Notes: generated by a model not told the origin, from the sequence alone. 64,000 nt of DNA from Erythrobacter sanguineus (GCF_900143235.1 NZ_FRDF01000008.1:1-64000); one strand, 5' to 3'; positions 41,114-50,591 are shown, counted from the stretch's first letter. Translations and numbers: made by a program.

Positions 41114-41526
41114 CCATGCCCGAACGCGCGCCCATGACGCTGTTTTCCATGACCACCCGCGCGATGAGCGCGCAGATGGTGCGGATGAACGCGGCGACAT
41201 CGAACCTCGCCAATGCAGGCTCTGTCTCCTCTACCGAGGAAGGCGCCTATCGCCCGATCCGCACGGTGTTTGCCGTCGAACTCGATCGCGCCTCAGGCCT
41301 TGCCGGGGTGACATCGAGCGGGCTGGTGCGGGCCGAAACCGCAGCCAACAAGCGCCACGATCCCTCGCACCCGCTCGCCGATGCCGATGGCAACGTGTTC
41401 GAGGCACCGGTCGATGAAAGCGCCGAGATGATCGAGATCATGGAGAGCGCCCGCCAGTATCAGAACCTGGTGCAGGCACTCCAGACCGCCAAGCAGCTGA
41501 TGCTCGAAACCCTGAGGAGCCAGTAA
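41110..41526 (+). CDS. flgC: flagellar rod protein FlgC
   Basis: 138 residues. MTLFSMTTRAMSAQMVRMNAATSNLANAGSV carries the rod N-terminal signature and EMIEIMESARQYQNLVQALQTAKQLMLETL is the C-terminal rod helix. Proximal rod component. ATGA overlap with flgB and TAATG overlap with flgD. fliE is absent from the operon. Confidence 0.9.
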   Translation: MTMPERAPMTLFSMTTRAMSAQMVRMNAATSNLANAGSVSSTEEGAYRPIRTVFAVELDRASGLAGVTSSGLVRAETAANKRHDPSHPLADADGNVFEAPVDESAEMIEIMESARQYQNLVQALQTAKQLMLETLRSQ

Positions 41527-41849
41527 TGACCACCACCAGCAATGCGATCACTCCTGCCGCGCAAAGCACGCTCGATCGGCTCAACACCCCTTCGCGGCTC
41601 ACCGGCGGCGGGCTGGGGTCGCTCGACGGCGGCGATTTCCTGCGGCTGCTGACGACGCAGCTGACCTTTCAGGACCCGCTCGAACCGACCGATAACGAAG
41701 CGATGCTGGCGCAGATGGCGCAGTTTTCCTCGCTCGCCGCGACCACCGAAAGCGGGGCCACGCTGGAGGACATCTCCGCCAAGCTCGACCGCCTGATTGC
41801 CGCGCAGGAAGCAGCCTTGCGTCTTGCCTCACCCCCCGTTCAGCCCTGA
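41526..41849 (+). CDS. flgD: flagellar hook-capping protein FlgD, short form
   Basis: 107 residues, against ~220 or more in Enterobacteriaceae. The conserved N-terminal block LDGGDFLRLLTTQLTFQDPLEPTDNEAMLAQMAQFSSL is intact; after ~30 more residues the protein ends, so the C-terminal Tudor/Ig-like domains are missing. Because the export signal and capping helices lie in the N-terminal part, it may still cap the hook. Ends 31 bases before flgE; one-base overlap with flgC. Not a frameshift visible in the track. Confidence 0.85.
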   Translation: MTTTSNAITPAAQSTLDRLNTPSRLTGGGLGSLDGGDFLRLLTTQLTFQDPLEPTDNEAMLAQMAQFSSLAATTESGATLEDISAKLDRLIAAQEAALRLASPPVQP

Positions 41850-41880
41850 CCCCAATCCCCAACCAGAGGATCACACACCT

Positions 41881-42696
41881 ATGTCCTTCTTCACTTCCCT
41901 CAGCGGCCTGCGCAATGCCGAAACCGACTTGCGCGTGATTGCCCACAACATCGCCAATGCCGAAACCGCCGGCTTCAAGAAAAGCTCGGCGCAGTTTTCC
42001 GATCTGGTCGCCAGCGGTTCGGCCACCGATCCGCGTCGGACCGCCGGGATCGGCGCGACCGTGTCGGCAATCACGCAGGACTTCGCGCTCGGCCCGCTCG
42101 AACAGACCGGCCGCAGCCTTGATGTCGCGATTGACGGCGACGGCTTCTTTGCGCTCGAAAATCCGTTCTCGGGTGAACTCAGCTTCACCCGCAACGGCAA
42201 TTTCCAGCTGCGGGCCACCGGGGAAATGCAGGATGCCAATGGCAACCGCCTGCAGGCCTTCCCGGTCGATGCTGCCGGGGTTCCGACCTCGGCCGTGCCC
42301 GCCGATGTGATCGTGCCGCTGACCAATGCGGCCGGTTCGGGACTGGCCAATGTCACGATCGACAATCGCGGGATTGTCAGCGCCGCCTATGCCGATGGCA
42401 CCTCGACCCCGATCGGACAGATCGCGCTCGCCACCTTCGCCGCACCAACCGGACTGCGCGCCATCGGCCAAACCAAATGGCAGGCCTCGGGCGATTCCGG
42501 CCCGCCCAGTTTCGGCAACCCCGGCATCGGCAATAATGGCGAGATGATCAGCGGCGCGCTGGAACGTTCCAATGTCGATCTGGCCGAGGAAATGGTGTCG
42601 CTGCTGACCGCGCAGCGCAATTTCCAGGCCAATGCCCGCGCCATCGACACCGCGACGCAGATTTCGACCACCGTCATCAACCTGCGGCAGCAGTAA
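41881..42696 (+). CDS. flgE: flagellar hook protein FlgE, short form
   Basis: 271 residues, shorter than typical hook proteins (~400). MSFFTSLSGLRNAETDLRVIAHNIANAETAGFKKSSAQFSDL is the FlgE N-terminus, and VDLAEEMVSLLTAQRNFQANARAIDTATQISTTVINLRQQ the C-terminal helix. Middle LDVAIDGDGFFAL and LSFTRNGNFQL are the hook core. Reduced surface domain suggests a thin or short hook. The start at 41881 follows CCAGAGGATCACACACCT. Confidence 0.92.
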   Translation: MSFFTSLSGLRNAETDLRVIAHNIANAETAGFKKSSAQFSDLVASGSATDPRRTAGIGATVSAITQDFALGPLEQTGRSLDVAIDGDGFFALENPFSGELSFTRNGNFQLRATGEMQDANGNRLQAFPVDAAGVPTSAVPADVIVPLTNAAGSGLANVTIDNRGIVSAAYADGTSTPIGQIALATFAAPTGLRAIGQTKWQASGDSGPPSFGNPGIGNNGEMISGALERSNVDLAEEMVSLLTAQRNFQANARAIDTATQISTTVINLRQQ

Positions 42697-42702
42697 AACG
42701 CG

Positions 42703-43449
42703 ATGGACCGGCTGATCTACACTGCCATGACCGCGATGAACGCGGCGATGGACCGGCAACGGGTGGTGGCGAACAATCTCGCCAACGCCTCGACCCCCGG
42801 CTTTCGTCAGGAAATCTTCGCGGTCACCCCGGCCACGCTGAAGGATGGCTCACTGGAAGCCCGCGCCATGGCGCGCGGCAATGTGCGCGGGGCGGACATG
42901 ACAGCGGCGCGGGTGGTGCCGACCGGCAATCCGATGGATGTCGCGCTGGAAGGCGAAGCGCTGCTGGCCTATCAGTCACCCGACCTTCAGGGAGAGATCT
43001 ATTCCCGCCGCGGCGACCTGCGTGTTGCCGCATCGGGCGTGATCGAAAATGGCGAAGGACTGGCCGTTCTGGGCGAAGGCGGCACACCGATTACCGTGCC
43101 GCCAGGGTTCAGCATCGCTATCGCCGCCGACGGCACGATCATGGCAAGCGATCCGGCCGCGCCGAACGCACCTGCCGAGACGATCGACAAGCTGCGGCTG
43201 GTGACGCCGAATGGCAGCCCGCTCGCCAAGGGGATCGACTCATTCCTGAAGGTGCCGAATGGCGGCGTGTTGCCCCCCGATCCGACCGCGCGCCTTGCCA
43301 CCGGCGCACTTGAACAATCCAACGTCGAAACCGCCGATACGCTGGTGCAGATGATCGAAGCCCAGCGCGCCTTTGAACAGCGCGCGCGGATCATCCAGAC
43401 CGCAGGCGAGCTCGACGAAGCCTCCAGCGGCCTGATGGGCCTGCGCTGA
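42703..43449 (+). CDS. flgF: flagellar rod protein FlgF
   Basis: 248 residues. Begins MDRLIYTAMTAMNAAMDRQRVVANNLANASTPGFRQEIF, the proximal-rod signature; the C-terminus LEQSNVETADTLVQMIEAQRAFEQRARIIQTAGEL is the matching helix. Six bases after flgE. Places the hollow rod tube through the periplasm. Confidence 0.93.
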   Translation: MDRLIYTAMTAMNAAMDRQRVVANNLANASTPGFRQEIFAVTPATLKDGSLEARAMARGNVRGADMTAARVVPTGNPMDVALEGEALLAYQSPDLQGEIYSRRGDLRVAASGVIENGEGLAVLGEGGTPITVPPGFSIAIAADGTIMASDPAAPNAPAETIDKLRLVTPNGSPLAKGIDSFLKVPNGGVLPPDPTARLATGALEQSNVETADTLVQMIEAQRAFEQRARIIQTAGELDEASSGLMGLR

Positions 43450-43473
43450 ACCCTTTTCAAGGAGCACTGACCA

Positions 43474-44265
43474 ATGCCCACCTCCGCCCTTCACGTCGCC
43501 CGCACGGGCCTTGAGGCTCAGGATGCGCGGATGCGCGTCATCGCCAACAACCTCGCCAATATCGGCACCACCGGGTTCAAGCGCGACCGTGCGGACTTCG
43601 CCACGCTCGCCTATCAGGAACAGCGCGTGGCTGGTCAGGCATCGACCGGGCAGACCGCGTTCGCGGTCGGCCTCAACCTCGGCACCGGGGTGCAGGTCCA
43701 AGGCACCACCCGGATCGAGGCGCAAGGCACGCTCAACAACACCGCCAACCCGCTCGATCTGGCACTGGATGGCCCAGGCTATTTCCAGGTGGAACTGCCG
43801 CCGGGCGGCGAAATCGCTTTCACCCGCGCCGGCAATTTCACCCTTTCGGCAGATGGCACGCTGATCACCTCGCAGGGCTATGCGCTCCAGCCGCCCTTGC
43901 AGGTGCCGCCGGGCGCGCAATCGGTCGTGATCGCGCCCGATGGCACGGTGAGCGCGCTGACACCCGGCGATGCCGCACCCACGCTGCTGGGCCAACTGAC
44001 CGTCGCCAGCTTCGTCAACTCGGCAGGCCTGCGCGCGATCGGCGACAACTTCCTGGTCGAAACCGCCGCTTCCGGCCCGGCAGAGCTCGGCTTTGCGGGC
44101 GAGAACGGGCGCGGGCAGATCCGGCAGGGGATGCTCGAATCCTCCAACGTCAATGTGGTCGAAGAGCTGGTCGAGATGATCGAGGCCCAGCGCGCCTATG
44201 AAATCAATTCCAAGATGGTGAGCGCGGTCGACGAAATGCTGCGCAACGCCAATCAGACATTGTGA
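43474..44265 (+). CDS. flgG: flagellar distal rod protein FlgG
   Basis: 263 residues, usual length. MPTSALHVARTGLEAQDARMRVIANNLANIGTTGFKRDRADFATLAYQE, then LDLALDGPGYFQVELPPGGEIAFTRAGNFTLS and C-terminal MLESSNVNVVEELVEMIEAQRAYEINSKMVSAVDEMLRNANQTL, all diagnostic of FlgG. Forms the distal rod. AAGGAGCACTGACCA provides the ribosome binding site. Confidence 0.95.
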   Translation: MPTSALHVARTGLEAQDARMRVIANNLANIGTTGFKRDRADFATLAYQEQRVAGQASTGQTAFAVGLNLGTGVQVQGTTRIEAQGTLNNTANPLDLALDGPGYFQVELPPGGEIAFTRAGNFTLSADGTLITSQGYALQPPLQVPPGAQSVVIAPDGTVSALTPGDAAPTLLGQLTVASFVNSAGLRAIGDNFLVETAASGPAELGFAGENGRGQIRQGMLESSNVNVVEELVEMIEAQRAYEINSKMVSAVDEMLRNANQTL

Positions 44266-44273
44266 GAAACATC

Positions 44274-44990
44274 ATGACGGCTCGATACCTCATCCTTGGC
44301 GCAACGCTGGCACTGGGTGCCTGCATGGGGTCAGGCGGCAGCGGGCCGCAGACAGGCTTTACCGCGCCCCCTCCGCCCGGCGCGGCGATGGTGGCGGCAG
44401 GCGTGGGCGATCCCATGCTGGTCGCCGCACCGCAGCCGCTGGCACAAACCGCCAATGCGGGCGCGATCTTTCAGGTGGGGAACGGCTATTCCGGCCTCGT
44501 CACTGGCACCCGCGCGCGGATGCTGGGCGACATGGTGACGATCATCCTCACCGAAAACACCATCACCACCAAGAGCACGGCGGGGCAGACCAACCGTTCG
44601 GGCAGCTTCGGAATCACCCCGCCCGCCTCCGGCCCGCTCGATTTTCTCAACCCCGATGCCCTTAAAGCTGCGGCTGAAGGGTCGTTCAGTGGTGGGGGCA
44701 ATGCCGCGCAGCAGAGCCGGTTGAACGGCGCGGTCGCGGTGACCATCGCCGCGATCTACCCCAACGGCACCGCCGAAGTGGTCGGAGAAAAGCAGATGAT
44801 GTTCAGCCAGGGCGAAGAATGGGTTCAGTTCGCCGGACGCATCCGCCTGATCGACATTGATGGCGATAACCGCCTTTCCTCCGCCCAGGTCGCCAATGCC
44901 CGGATCATCTATTCAGGGCGCGGCGCGGTGCAGCAGGCGAGCCGCCCGGGCTGGCTGAGCCGCTTCTTCAACAAGATCTCGCCGTTCTGA
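44274..44990 (+). CDS. flgH: flagellar L-ring lipoprotein FlgH
   Basis: 238 residues. MTARYLILGATLALGACMGSGG is a lipoprotein signal with LGAC lipobox. Mature part contains RARMLGDMVTIILTENTITTKSTAGQT, NGAVAVTIAAIYPNGTAEVVGEKQMMFSQGEEWVQFAGRIRLIDIDGDNRLSSAQVANARI, the FlgH core. Outer-membrane L-ring. An alternative GTG start at 44262 overlaps flgG; ATG at 44274 is preferred for the signal. Confidence 0.92.
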   Translation: MTARYLILGATLALGACMGSGGSGPQTGFTAPPPPGAAMVAAGVGDPMLVAAPQPLAQTANAGAIFQVGNGYSGLVTGTRARMLGDMVTIILTENTITTKSTAGQTNRSGSFGITPPASGPLDFLNPDALKAAAEGSFSGGGNAAQQSRLNGAVAVTIAAIYPNGTAEVVGEKQMMFSQGEEWVQFAGRIRLIDIDGDNRLSSAQVANARIIYSGRGAVQQASRPGWLSRFFNKISPF

Positions 44991-45001
44991 GGGGCCACGC
45001 C

Positions 45002-46117
45002 ATGAACCATATCCGCATTCTCCCCCGGCTGCTCGCCGCTGCACTGGCGCTGTTTGCAGCGCTCGCACCGGCCGCAGCCGCCGCCGAACGCATTCGTGAT
45101 GTCGGGCAGTTCGAAGGCCTGCGGGCCAACCAGCTGACCGGTTATGGCGTCGTCGTCGGCCTGCAAGGCACCGGCGACAACAACCTGCAATATGTGACCG
45201 AAGCGATGCGCGGCGTGTCCGGCAGGCTAGGGCTGCAACTGCCGCCCGGCGCCAGCCCGATCCTGCGCAATGCCGCAGCGGTGATCGTGACCGCAGAACT
45301 GCCCGCCTTTGCCAAGCCCGGCCAGCGGATCGACATTACCGTTTCCACCCTTGGTCAGGCCTTGAGCCTGCGCGGCGGGGCGTTGATCCTCACCCCGCTT
45401 TATGGCGCTGACGGACAGATTTACGCGATGGCGCAGGGCAATGTCGCGGTCGGCGGGCTGGGCGTGTCGGGCCGCGATGGTTCGCAGCTTACCGTCAATG
45501 TCACGACCGTGGGCCGGATCGCCGATGGCGCGACGGTCGAACGCGCGGTGGCGACCGGTTTCGATGCCTTGCCGACCCTGCGCTTCAACCTGCACAAGGC
45601 CGATTTCCTCACCGCCGCGCGCGTGCGCGATGCGATCAACGATCGTTATCCCGGCATCGCCACCATTGCCGACGGGGTCAGCATCGAACTCATCCTGCCG
45701 CAGGGCAATGACCTGCGATCAGGCCTGATGGCCGAGATCGAGATGCTCGCCGTCACCCCTGCGCCGGTTGCCGCGCGGGTGATCGTCAACAGTCGCACCG
45801 GCACGGTGGTGATCAACGACGCGGTGCGATTGTCGCCCGCCGCAGTCAGCCATGGCAAGCTGGTGATCCGGATCGATGAAAGCCCCACCGTGGTCCAGCC
45901 CGAACCCTTTGGCGCAGGCCAGACCGCGATCGAGGAAGCAAGCGACATCACGGTTACCGAACGCGCTGACCGGGTCGCCTACATGCCCGGCGCGACATCC
46001 TTGTCGGAGATCGTCGATGCGCTGAACCTGCTTGGCGTGGGTGCGGCGGATCTGGTGGTGATCCTCGAAAGCCTCAAGCAGGCGGGCAGCCTGCAAGCTG
46101 AAATGGTTGTGCTGTGA
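45002..46117 (+). CDS. flgI: flagellar P-ring protein FlgI
   Basis: 371 residues with a signal peptide (ILPRLLAAALALFAALAPAAAAAE). Core RIRDVGQFEGLRANQLTGYGVVVGLQGTGDNN and QPEPFGAGQTAIEEASDITVTERADRVAYMPGATSLSEIVDALNLLGVGAADLVVILESLKQAGSLQAEMVVL are characteristic. Periplasmic P ring. GAGGGGCCACGCC precedes the ATG. Confidence 0.95.
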   Translation: MNHIRILPRLLAAALALFAALAPAAAAAERIRDVGQFEGLRANQLTGYGVVVGLQGTGDNNLQYVTEAMRGVSGRLGLQLPPGASPILRNAAAVIVTAELPAFAKPGQRIDITVSTLGQALSLRGGALILTPLYGADGQIYAMAQGNVAVGGLGVSGRDGSQLTVNVTTVGRIADGATVERAVATGFDALPTLRFNLHKADFLTAARVRDAINDRYPGIATIADGVSIELILPQGNDLRSGLMAEIEMLAVTPAPVAARVIVNSRTGTVVINDAVRLSPAAVSHGKLVIRIDESPTVVQPEPFGAGQTAIEEASDITVTERADRVAYMPGATSLSEIVDALNLLGVGAADLVVILESLKQAGSLQAEMVVL

Positions 46118-46458
46118 CCGGCCCGTCTGCCCTTCCCCCCTTCCGGTCGACTGGTCCGGTCGTACCCGGCAGCTCGGCGCGCTCTGCGGATGTATCCCCG
46201 GATCGCGCCGAGCTGCACACCGAATTGCGCAAGGCCGCCGAAGGCTTCGAAGCGATCATGGTGCGCAAGATGCTCGCCACCGCGCGCGCGGCAAGCTTTG
46301 CCGAGAAGACCCCGCTGACCGGTGGCGGGATGCAGCAGTTCCAGACCATGCGCGATGAACACTTCGCCGATATTGCCGCGTCAAGCGGTGCCTTCGGGTT
46401 TGCCCGGAGTATCGAGGCACAGCTTGCGCAATATCTGCCTGCCAAAGGTGACGAATAA
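46114..46458 (+). CDS. flgJ: flagellar rod assembly protein FlgJ, rod-binding domain only
   Basis: 114 residues. LRKAAEGFEAIMVRKMLATARAASFAEKTPLTGGGMQQFQTMRDEHFADIAASSGAFGFARSIEAQL is the rod-binding domain. The muramidase/glucosaminidase half of enterobacterial FlgJ is missing; the SLT gene at 35517 likely supplies hydrolysis. GTG start overlaps flgI stop (GTGA); flgK follows with TAATG. Confidence 0.88.
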   Translation: MTGPSALPPFRSTGPVVPGSSARSADVSPDRAELHTELRKAAEGFEAIMVRKMLATARAASFAEKTPLTGGGMQQFQTMRDEHFADIAASSGAFGFARSIEAQLAQYLPAKGDE

Positions 46459-47801
46459 TGCCCAGCGCGATCTTCACCATTGGACGGAGCGGCCTGACCG
46501 CGTCACGCCTCAGCCTTGAGCTGACGGCGCAGAACATCGCCAATGCCGCCAACCCCGATTATGCGCGCCGCACCCTGACGCAAGGCGAACTGGTGATGAC
46601 AGGCAATATCGGAATTTCCGCCTCGGCGGATTCGCTGGGCGGCGCGCGGCCGGGCGTGGTGGTGCGCGCCGAAAGCATGCTGGTGCAGCGCCAGGCCCGC
46701 GATAGCGCATCCGCGCTGGCCGCGGCAGAGTCCGAATTCTTCGCCATGCGCGAGGCTGAAAGCGCGCTGGAAACATCGGGCGTGTTCACCGGCCTGATCG
46801 AATTCGAAGCCGCGCTGACCCGGCTGGAAGGCAACCCGCTCGAACCTGCGCTGCGCCTTTCTGCGCTTGAAAGCGCGCGCCAGATGGCCAGCAATTTCCG
46901 CGTCGCCGAAGGCACGCTCGCCAATGCCCGCAGCCTGGTGCAGGACGGGGCCGCGGCGGAGGTGCTGACCGTCAACGAATTTGCTGCCGAACTGGCCAAG
47001 GTCAACCGCGATCTTGTCGCTTCGCGTGAAGGCACGGCGGGCCGCGCGGCGCTGCTTGATGCGCGCGACAAGGCGCTGCGCGGCCTGTCCGAACAATTCG
47101 GGATCGCCGCGGTCATCAACGCCAATGGCACCGCTGACGTGACGCTCGACGCTGCGCCCCCGGTCGCGCTGGTGACGGGCGGGGCTGCCGCGAGCATGGC
47201 GATCAGCGTCGCTACCGATGGCACGCTGGCCTTCGACGTCGGCGGCACCGCTTTTGTGCCCGCCAGCGGCGCGATGGCCGGACGCGCCGCCGCGCTTGAC
47301 CAGATGGCCGGGCTTCAGACAGAGATCGACAGCCTCGCTGCATCCGTAATCGCGATTGCCAATGGCGCGCAAGGCGCAGGCGTGGACGCCGATGGCAACC
47401 CCGGCCAGCCACTGTTTTCAGGCACAAGCGCCGCCGATATCGACGTGGCGCTGGTCTCTGCCACCGGCCTTGCCACCGCCCCCGCCGGCGCACCTGCGGG
47501 CAGCCGCGATACCGCCAATCTCGCCGCGCTGCTGGGGGGGCTGGGGGCTGAAACCGGCCCTGCCGCCACCGCCGATGCGTTGTTGCTGGGCCTTTCCAGC
47601 CGCGTTTCCGCGCTCGATACGCGGCGCGAAGGCTTGGGCGTGGTCACCGCCAGCGCCGAGGCCGAACTGCTGCGCGAGACCGGGGTCGATCTTGATACCG
47701 AGGCGGCCAATCTGGTGCGCCTGCAACAGGCATTTGCGGCCAATGGCCGGGTGATCCAGGTCGCCACCGAGCTGTTCGATACGCTGCTGGGCCTGAGGTA
47801 G
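46458..47801 (+). CDS. flgK: flagellar hook-associated protein 1 FlgK
   Basis: 447 residues. N-terminal IFTIGRSGLTASRLSLELTAQNIANAANPDYARRTL and the C-terminal LDTEAANLVRLQQAFAANGRVIQVATELFDTLLGL are the conserved FlgK helices. The central part (about 110-400) is low complexity and variable. Joins hook to filament via FlgL. Starts with ATG one base into the flgJ stop. Confidence 0.93.
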   Translation: MPSAIFTIGRSGLTASRLSLELTAQNIANAANPDYARRTLTQGELVMTGNIGISASADSLGGARPGVVVRAESMLVQRQARDSASALAAAESEFFAMREAESALETSGVFTGLIEFEAALTRLEGNPLEPALRLSALESARQMASNFRVAEGTLANARSLVQDGAAAEVLTVNEFAAELAKVNRDLVASREGTAGRAALLDARDKALRGLSEQFGIAAVINANGTADVTLDAAPPVALVTGGAAASMAISVATDGTLAFDVGGTAFVPASGAMAGRAAALDQMAGLQTEIDSLAASVIAIANGAQGAGVDADGNPGQPLFSGTSAADIDVALVSATGLATAPAGAPAGSRDTANLAALLGGLGAETGPAATADALLLGLSSRVSALDTRREGLGVVTASAEAELLRETGVDLDTEAANLVRLQQAFAANGRVIQVATELFDTLLGLR

Positions 47802-47815
47802 AGGAGCGCGCCGCC

Positions 47816-48736
47816 ATGAGCTTTGTCAGCACCTCCACCGGTTCGTTCTTCAACCGCTCGCTTGCGCAGATGGCCGATCTGCGCGCAGGCATCGAACGCA
47901 ACCGCACCCAGATCGCCACGGGCCAGAAGATCGAGCGCGGATCGGATGATCCCGCCGCCGCCGCGCAGCTGCGCAACGTTGCCCGGCGCACGGCGCTGGC
48001 CGAGGTGGAAGGCGATAATGCCGCGCAGCTCGGGCAGGAACTCGGCTCGGCCTCTGAGGAACTCACCGCCGTCACCGCGCTGCTCCAGCGCGCGCGCGAA
48101 CTAGCGGTGCAGGCGGCCAATACGCCCACCGGCGATGACGGACGGCAAGCGATCGCGTTTGAACTGGAGCAGCTGTCCGAGGAATTGTTCAGCCGCGCCA
48201 ACGCCGTCACCCTGACAGGCGAGCCGCTGTTTGCCGGGCTGTCCTCCGATCCCGCCTTCACCCGCGATGCCCTCGGCAATGTCACCTATTCCGGCACGCT
48301 CGCCAGCGGCGCGGTGCCGGTTGCGCCGGGAACCGCGATCGAACGCGGCTTGCCGGGCAGCGAGGTATTCCAGTTCGATCTCAATGGCACGCCCACCAGC
48401 GCCTTTGCCGTGCTTGGCGGGCTGGCGGCCGCGCTGGGCGGCGGTGCGGCCGATCCGGCAGCGGTAGCCAGTGCCGCGCTGGAAGGCATCGACGCCGCGC
48501 TCGACACTGCCAATCGCGCGCAAACCATCCTTGGCACCCGCATGGCGTGGGTCGATCAGGTGCAACAGCAGCAGGAAACCCGCAGCGTTGCTCTGGCTGA
48601 ACGCCGTTCGCGGGTCGGCGATACCGACATTGCCGAGGCGATCGCCCGGCTGCAACAATCGCTCACCGCGCTCGAAGCGAGTCAGGCCGCCTTTGCGCGG
48701 ATCAGCTCGCTTTCGCTGTTTGACGCGCTGCGCTGA
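47816..48736 (+). CDS. flgL: flagellar hook-associated protein 3 FlgL
   Basis: 306 residues. SFVSTSTGSFFNRSLAQMADLRAGIERNRTQIATGQKIERGSDDPAAAAQLRNVARR is the flagellin-like N-terminal helix; RRSRVGDTDIAEAIARLQQSLTALEASQAAFARISSLSLFDAL the C-terminal. Short central domain. Second adaptor between hook and filament. 14-base gap to flgK and to motA. Confidence 0.92.
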   Translation: MSFVSTSTGSFFNRSLAQMADLRAGIERNRTQIATGQKIERGSDDPAAAAQLRNVARRTALAEVEGDNAAQLGQELGSASEELTAVTALLQRARELAVQAANTPTGDDGRQAIAFELEQLSEELFSRANAVTLTGEPLFAGLSSDPAFTRDALGNVTYSGTLASGAVPVAPGTAIERGLPGSEVFQFDLNGTPTSAFAVLGGLAAALGGGAADPAAVASAALEGIDAALDTANRAQTILGTRMAWVDQVQQQQETRSVALAERRSRVGDTDIAEAIARLQQSLTALEASQAAFARISSLSLFDALR

Positions 48737-48751
48737 CAGGAGCCTGACCCA

Positions 48752-49615
48752 ATGTTTGTTGCAATCGGCATAGTTGTGCTGCTGGTGATGGTGTTCGGCG
48801 GCTTCATGCTGGCCGGCGGCGCGCTCGGCCCGGTGATGGCGGCAATGCCGCTCGAATTCATGATGATCGGCGGGGCGGCACTCGGCGCGATCCTGATCGG
48901 CAATTCGATGCACGCCATCAAGCTGCTCGGCGGCGGGCTGGGCAAGGTGTTCAAAGGCCCGAAATATACCGACGATGACCATATTGATGCGATTGCACTG
49001 ACCAGCAAACTGATGAAATTGCTGCGCTCCGAAGGCGCGGTGGCGCTGGAAAGCCATGTCACCGAACCGGGCAGTTCGACCATTTTCAGCGAATATCCGC
49101 GGCTGCAGAACGATCCGGTCGTCACCGCGATGATCTGCGATCCGCTCACTTTGATGGTGGTGTCCTCGGGCACGCTCGATACCCACGCGGTCGAGGAGGT
49201 GATCGACAACGCGATCAAGACCCAGCTGCATGAAATGGACGAGCCTGAGCATATGATCCAGTCGCTCGCCGATGCCTTTCCGGCATTGGGGATCGTGGCT
49301 GCGGTGCTCGGCATCATCAAGACCATGGGCGCGATCGACCAGCCACCCGAAATTCTCGGAAAGATGATCGGCAGCGCGCTGGTCGGCACCTTTCTCGGCG
49401 TGCTGCTGGCCTATGGCATCGCGGGGCCGCTTGGCACCCGGCTGAAGCAGATCAACACCCATGACCAGCAGATCTTCCATTCGATCAAGCAGGTGATCAT
49501 CGCCAGCCTGCACGGCTATCCGCAACCGCTGGTGCTGGAGGCGGCACGTTCGGGCCTGCCGCCCGCGCACCGGCCCAAGCTGACCGACCTGCTCGACATG
49601 ATGCGGGGCCGGTAA
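48752..49615 (+). CDS. motA: flagellar motor stator protein MotA
   Basis: 287 residues with four membrane spans. Charged cytoplasmic loop LLRSEGAVALESHV has the Arg and Glu that contact FliG; second pair of spans is FPALGIVAAVLGIIKTMGAIDQPPEILGKMIGSALVGTFLGVLLAYGIAGPLGTRL with conserved Pro. Proton-driven type by sequence. Directly precedes motB. Confidence 0.93.
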   Translation: MFVAIGIVVLLVMVFGGFMLAGGALGPVMAAMPLEFMMIGGAALGAILIGNSMHAIKLLGGGLGKVFKGPKYTDDDHIDAIALTSKLMKLLRSEGAVALESHVTEPGSSTIFSEYPRLQNDPVVTAMICDPLTLMVVSSGTLDTHAVEEVIDNAIKTQLHEMDEPEHMIQSLADAFPALGIVAAVLGIIKTMGAIDQPPEILGKMIGSALVGTFLGVLLAYGIAGPLGTRLKQINTHDQQIFHSIKQVIIASLHGYPQPLVLEAARSGLPPAHRPKLTDLLDMMRGR

Positions 49616-49616
49616 G

Positions 49617-50591
49617 GTGGCGCTGTCCGATCCGACCCAGTCGGGCGAAGGCGCGGCCGCCGCGATCCCTGCCCCGATCATCGTCAAGAAGGTCACCATC
49701 CAGGCAGCCGGCCATCACGGCGGGGCGTGGAAGGTGGCCTATGCCGATTTCGTCACCGCGATGATGGCGTTCTTTCTGCTGCTGTGGCTGCTTGGCGCGA
49801 CCGAGGAAAAACAGCGCAAGGGCATTGCCGACTATTTCACCCCCACCCTCGTCAAGATGCGCAAGGAAAGCGCTGGTTCCGATGGCTTGCTGGGCGGAAG
49901 CTCCATTACCGATGCGGATAATTATCCCAACGCCATGGGCCAAACCGGTACGCGCGCAATCACCATCCCGCGCGGCGTCACCGGCGGGCCGGTGGAAGGT
50001 GGCGGGCGCGGCGAGATGGATTCCGACAAGCTCAAGGAACTGCGCGACAAGATTGAAAAGAAGCTGGTGCAGCGCCGCCAGCTGTCGCATCTCGCACGGC
50101 AGGTGCGGGTGATGCGCGCGCCCGAAGGGATCCGCATCGATCTGGTTGATGATGCCGATTTCTCGATGTTTGAACTCGGCACCACGATCCTCACCCAGGA
50201 GGCGCGCGGGCTACTGGGCGTGATGGCCGAAACGCTCGATGGCGAACGCGCGCCGCTGATCCTGCGCGGCCACACCGATTCGCTGCCGTGGCGCAGCGGG
50301 GTGGCGGCAAATAACTGGTCGCTTTCCACCGGACGCGCCGAGGCAACCCGTCAGGCGCTGGTGCTGAGCGGTCTGCCGGCCCGGCAGATCGCCCGGATCG
50401 AAGGCGTGGCCGAGACCGAGCCGCTGATTGCCGATAACCCCGCCGACCCACGCAACCGCCGCATTTCGTTGCTGCTGATCGACGGCAAGGCGGGCGGCAA
50501 GAACGCTGGCATCCGGGCGCGACCGCGCGTGCTGCCGAAACTGGACGAAACTGCCGCAGCGGCGGCGGGCAAAGCAGCACCAGCAAGCTAG
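49617..50591 (+). CDS. motB: flagellar motor stator protein MotB
   Basis: 324 residues. One span with WKVAYADFVTAMMAFFLLLWLLG, Asp at about residue 44 in the proton path. C-terminal OmpA-like domain, ILRGHTDSLPWR...NNWSLSTGRAEATRQALVLSGL and DPRNRRISLLL, binds peptidoglycan. GTG start one base after the motA stop. Last gene of the operon; a short TCCCCT-GAAC-AGGGGA hairpin at 50652-50667 follows, with a weak T-run. Confidence 0.93.
   Translation: MALSDPTQSGEGAAAAIPAPIIVKKVTIQAAGHHGGAWKVAYADFVTAMMAFFLLLWLLGATEEKQRKGIADYFTPTLVKMRKESAGSDGLLGGSSITDADNYPNAMGQTGTRAITIPRGVTGGPVEGGGRGEMDSDKLKELRDKIEKKLVQRRQLSHLARQVRVMRAPEGIRIDLVDDADFSMFELGTTILTQEARGLLGVMAETLDGERAPLILRGHTDSLPWRSGVAANNWSLSTGRAEATRQALVLSGLPARQIARIEGVAETEPLIADNPADPRNRRISLLLIDGKAGGKNAGIRARPRVLPKLDETAAAAAGKAAPAS

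Noticed and set aside
48101-49699. 532-codon minus-strand frame over flgL, motA and motB
   Set aside because: Antisense to a well-supported flagellar operon.
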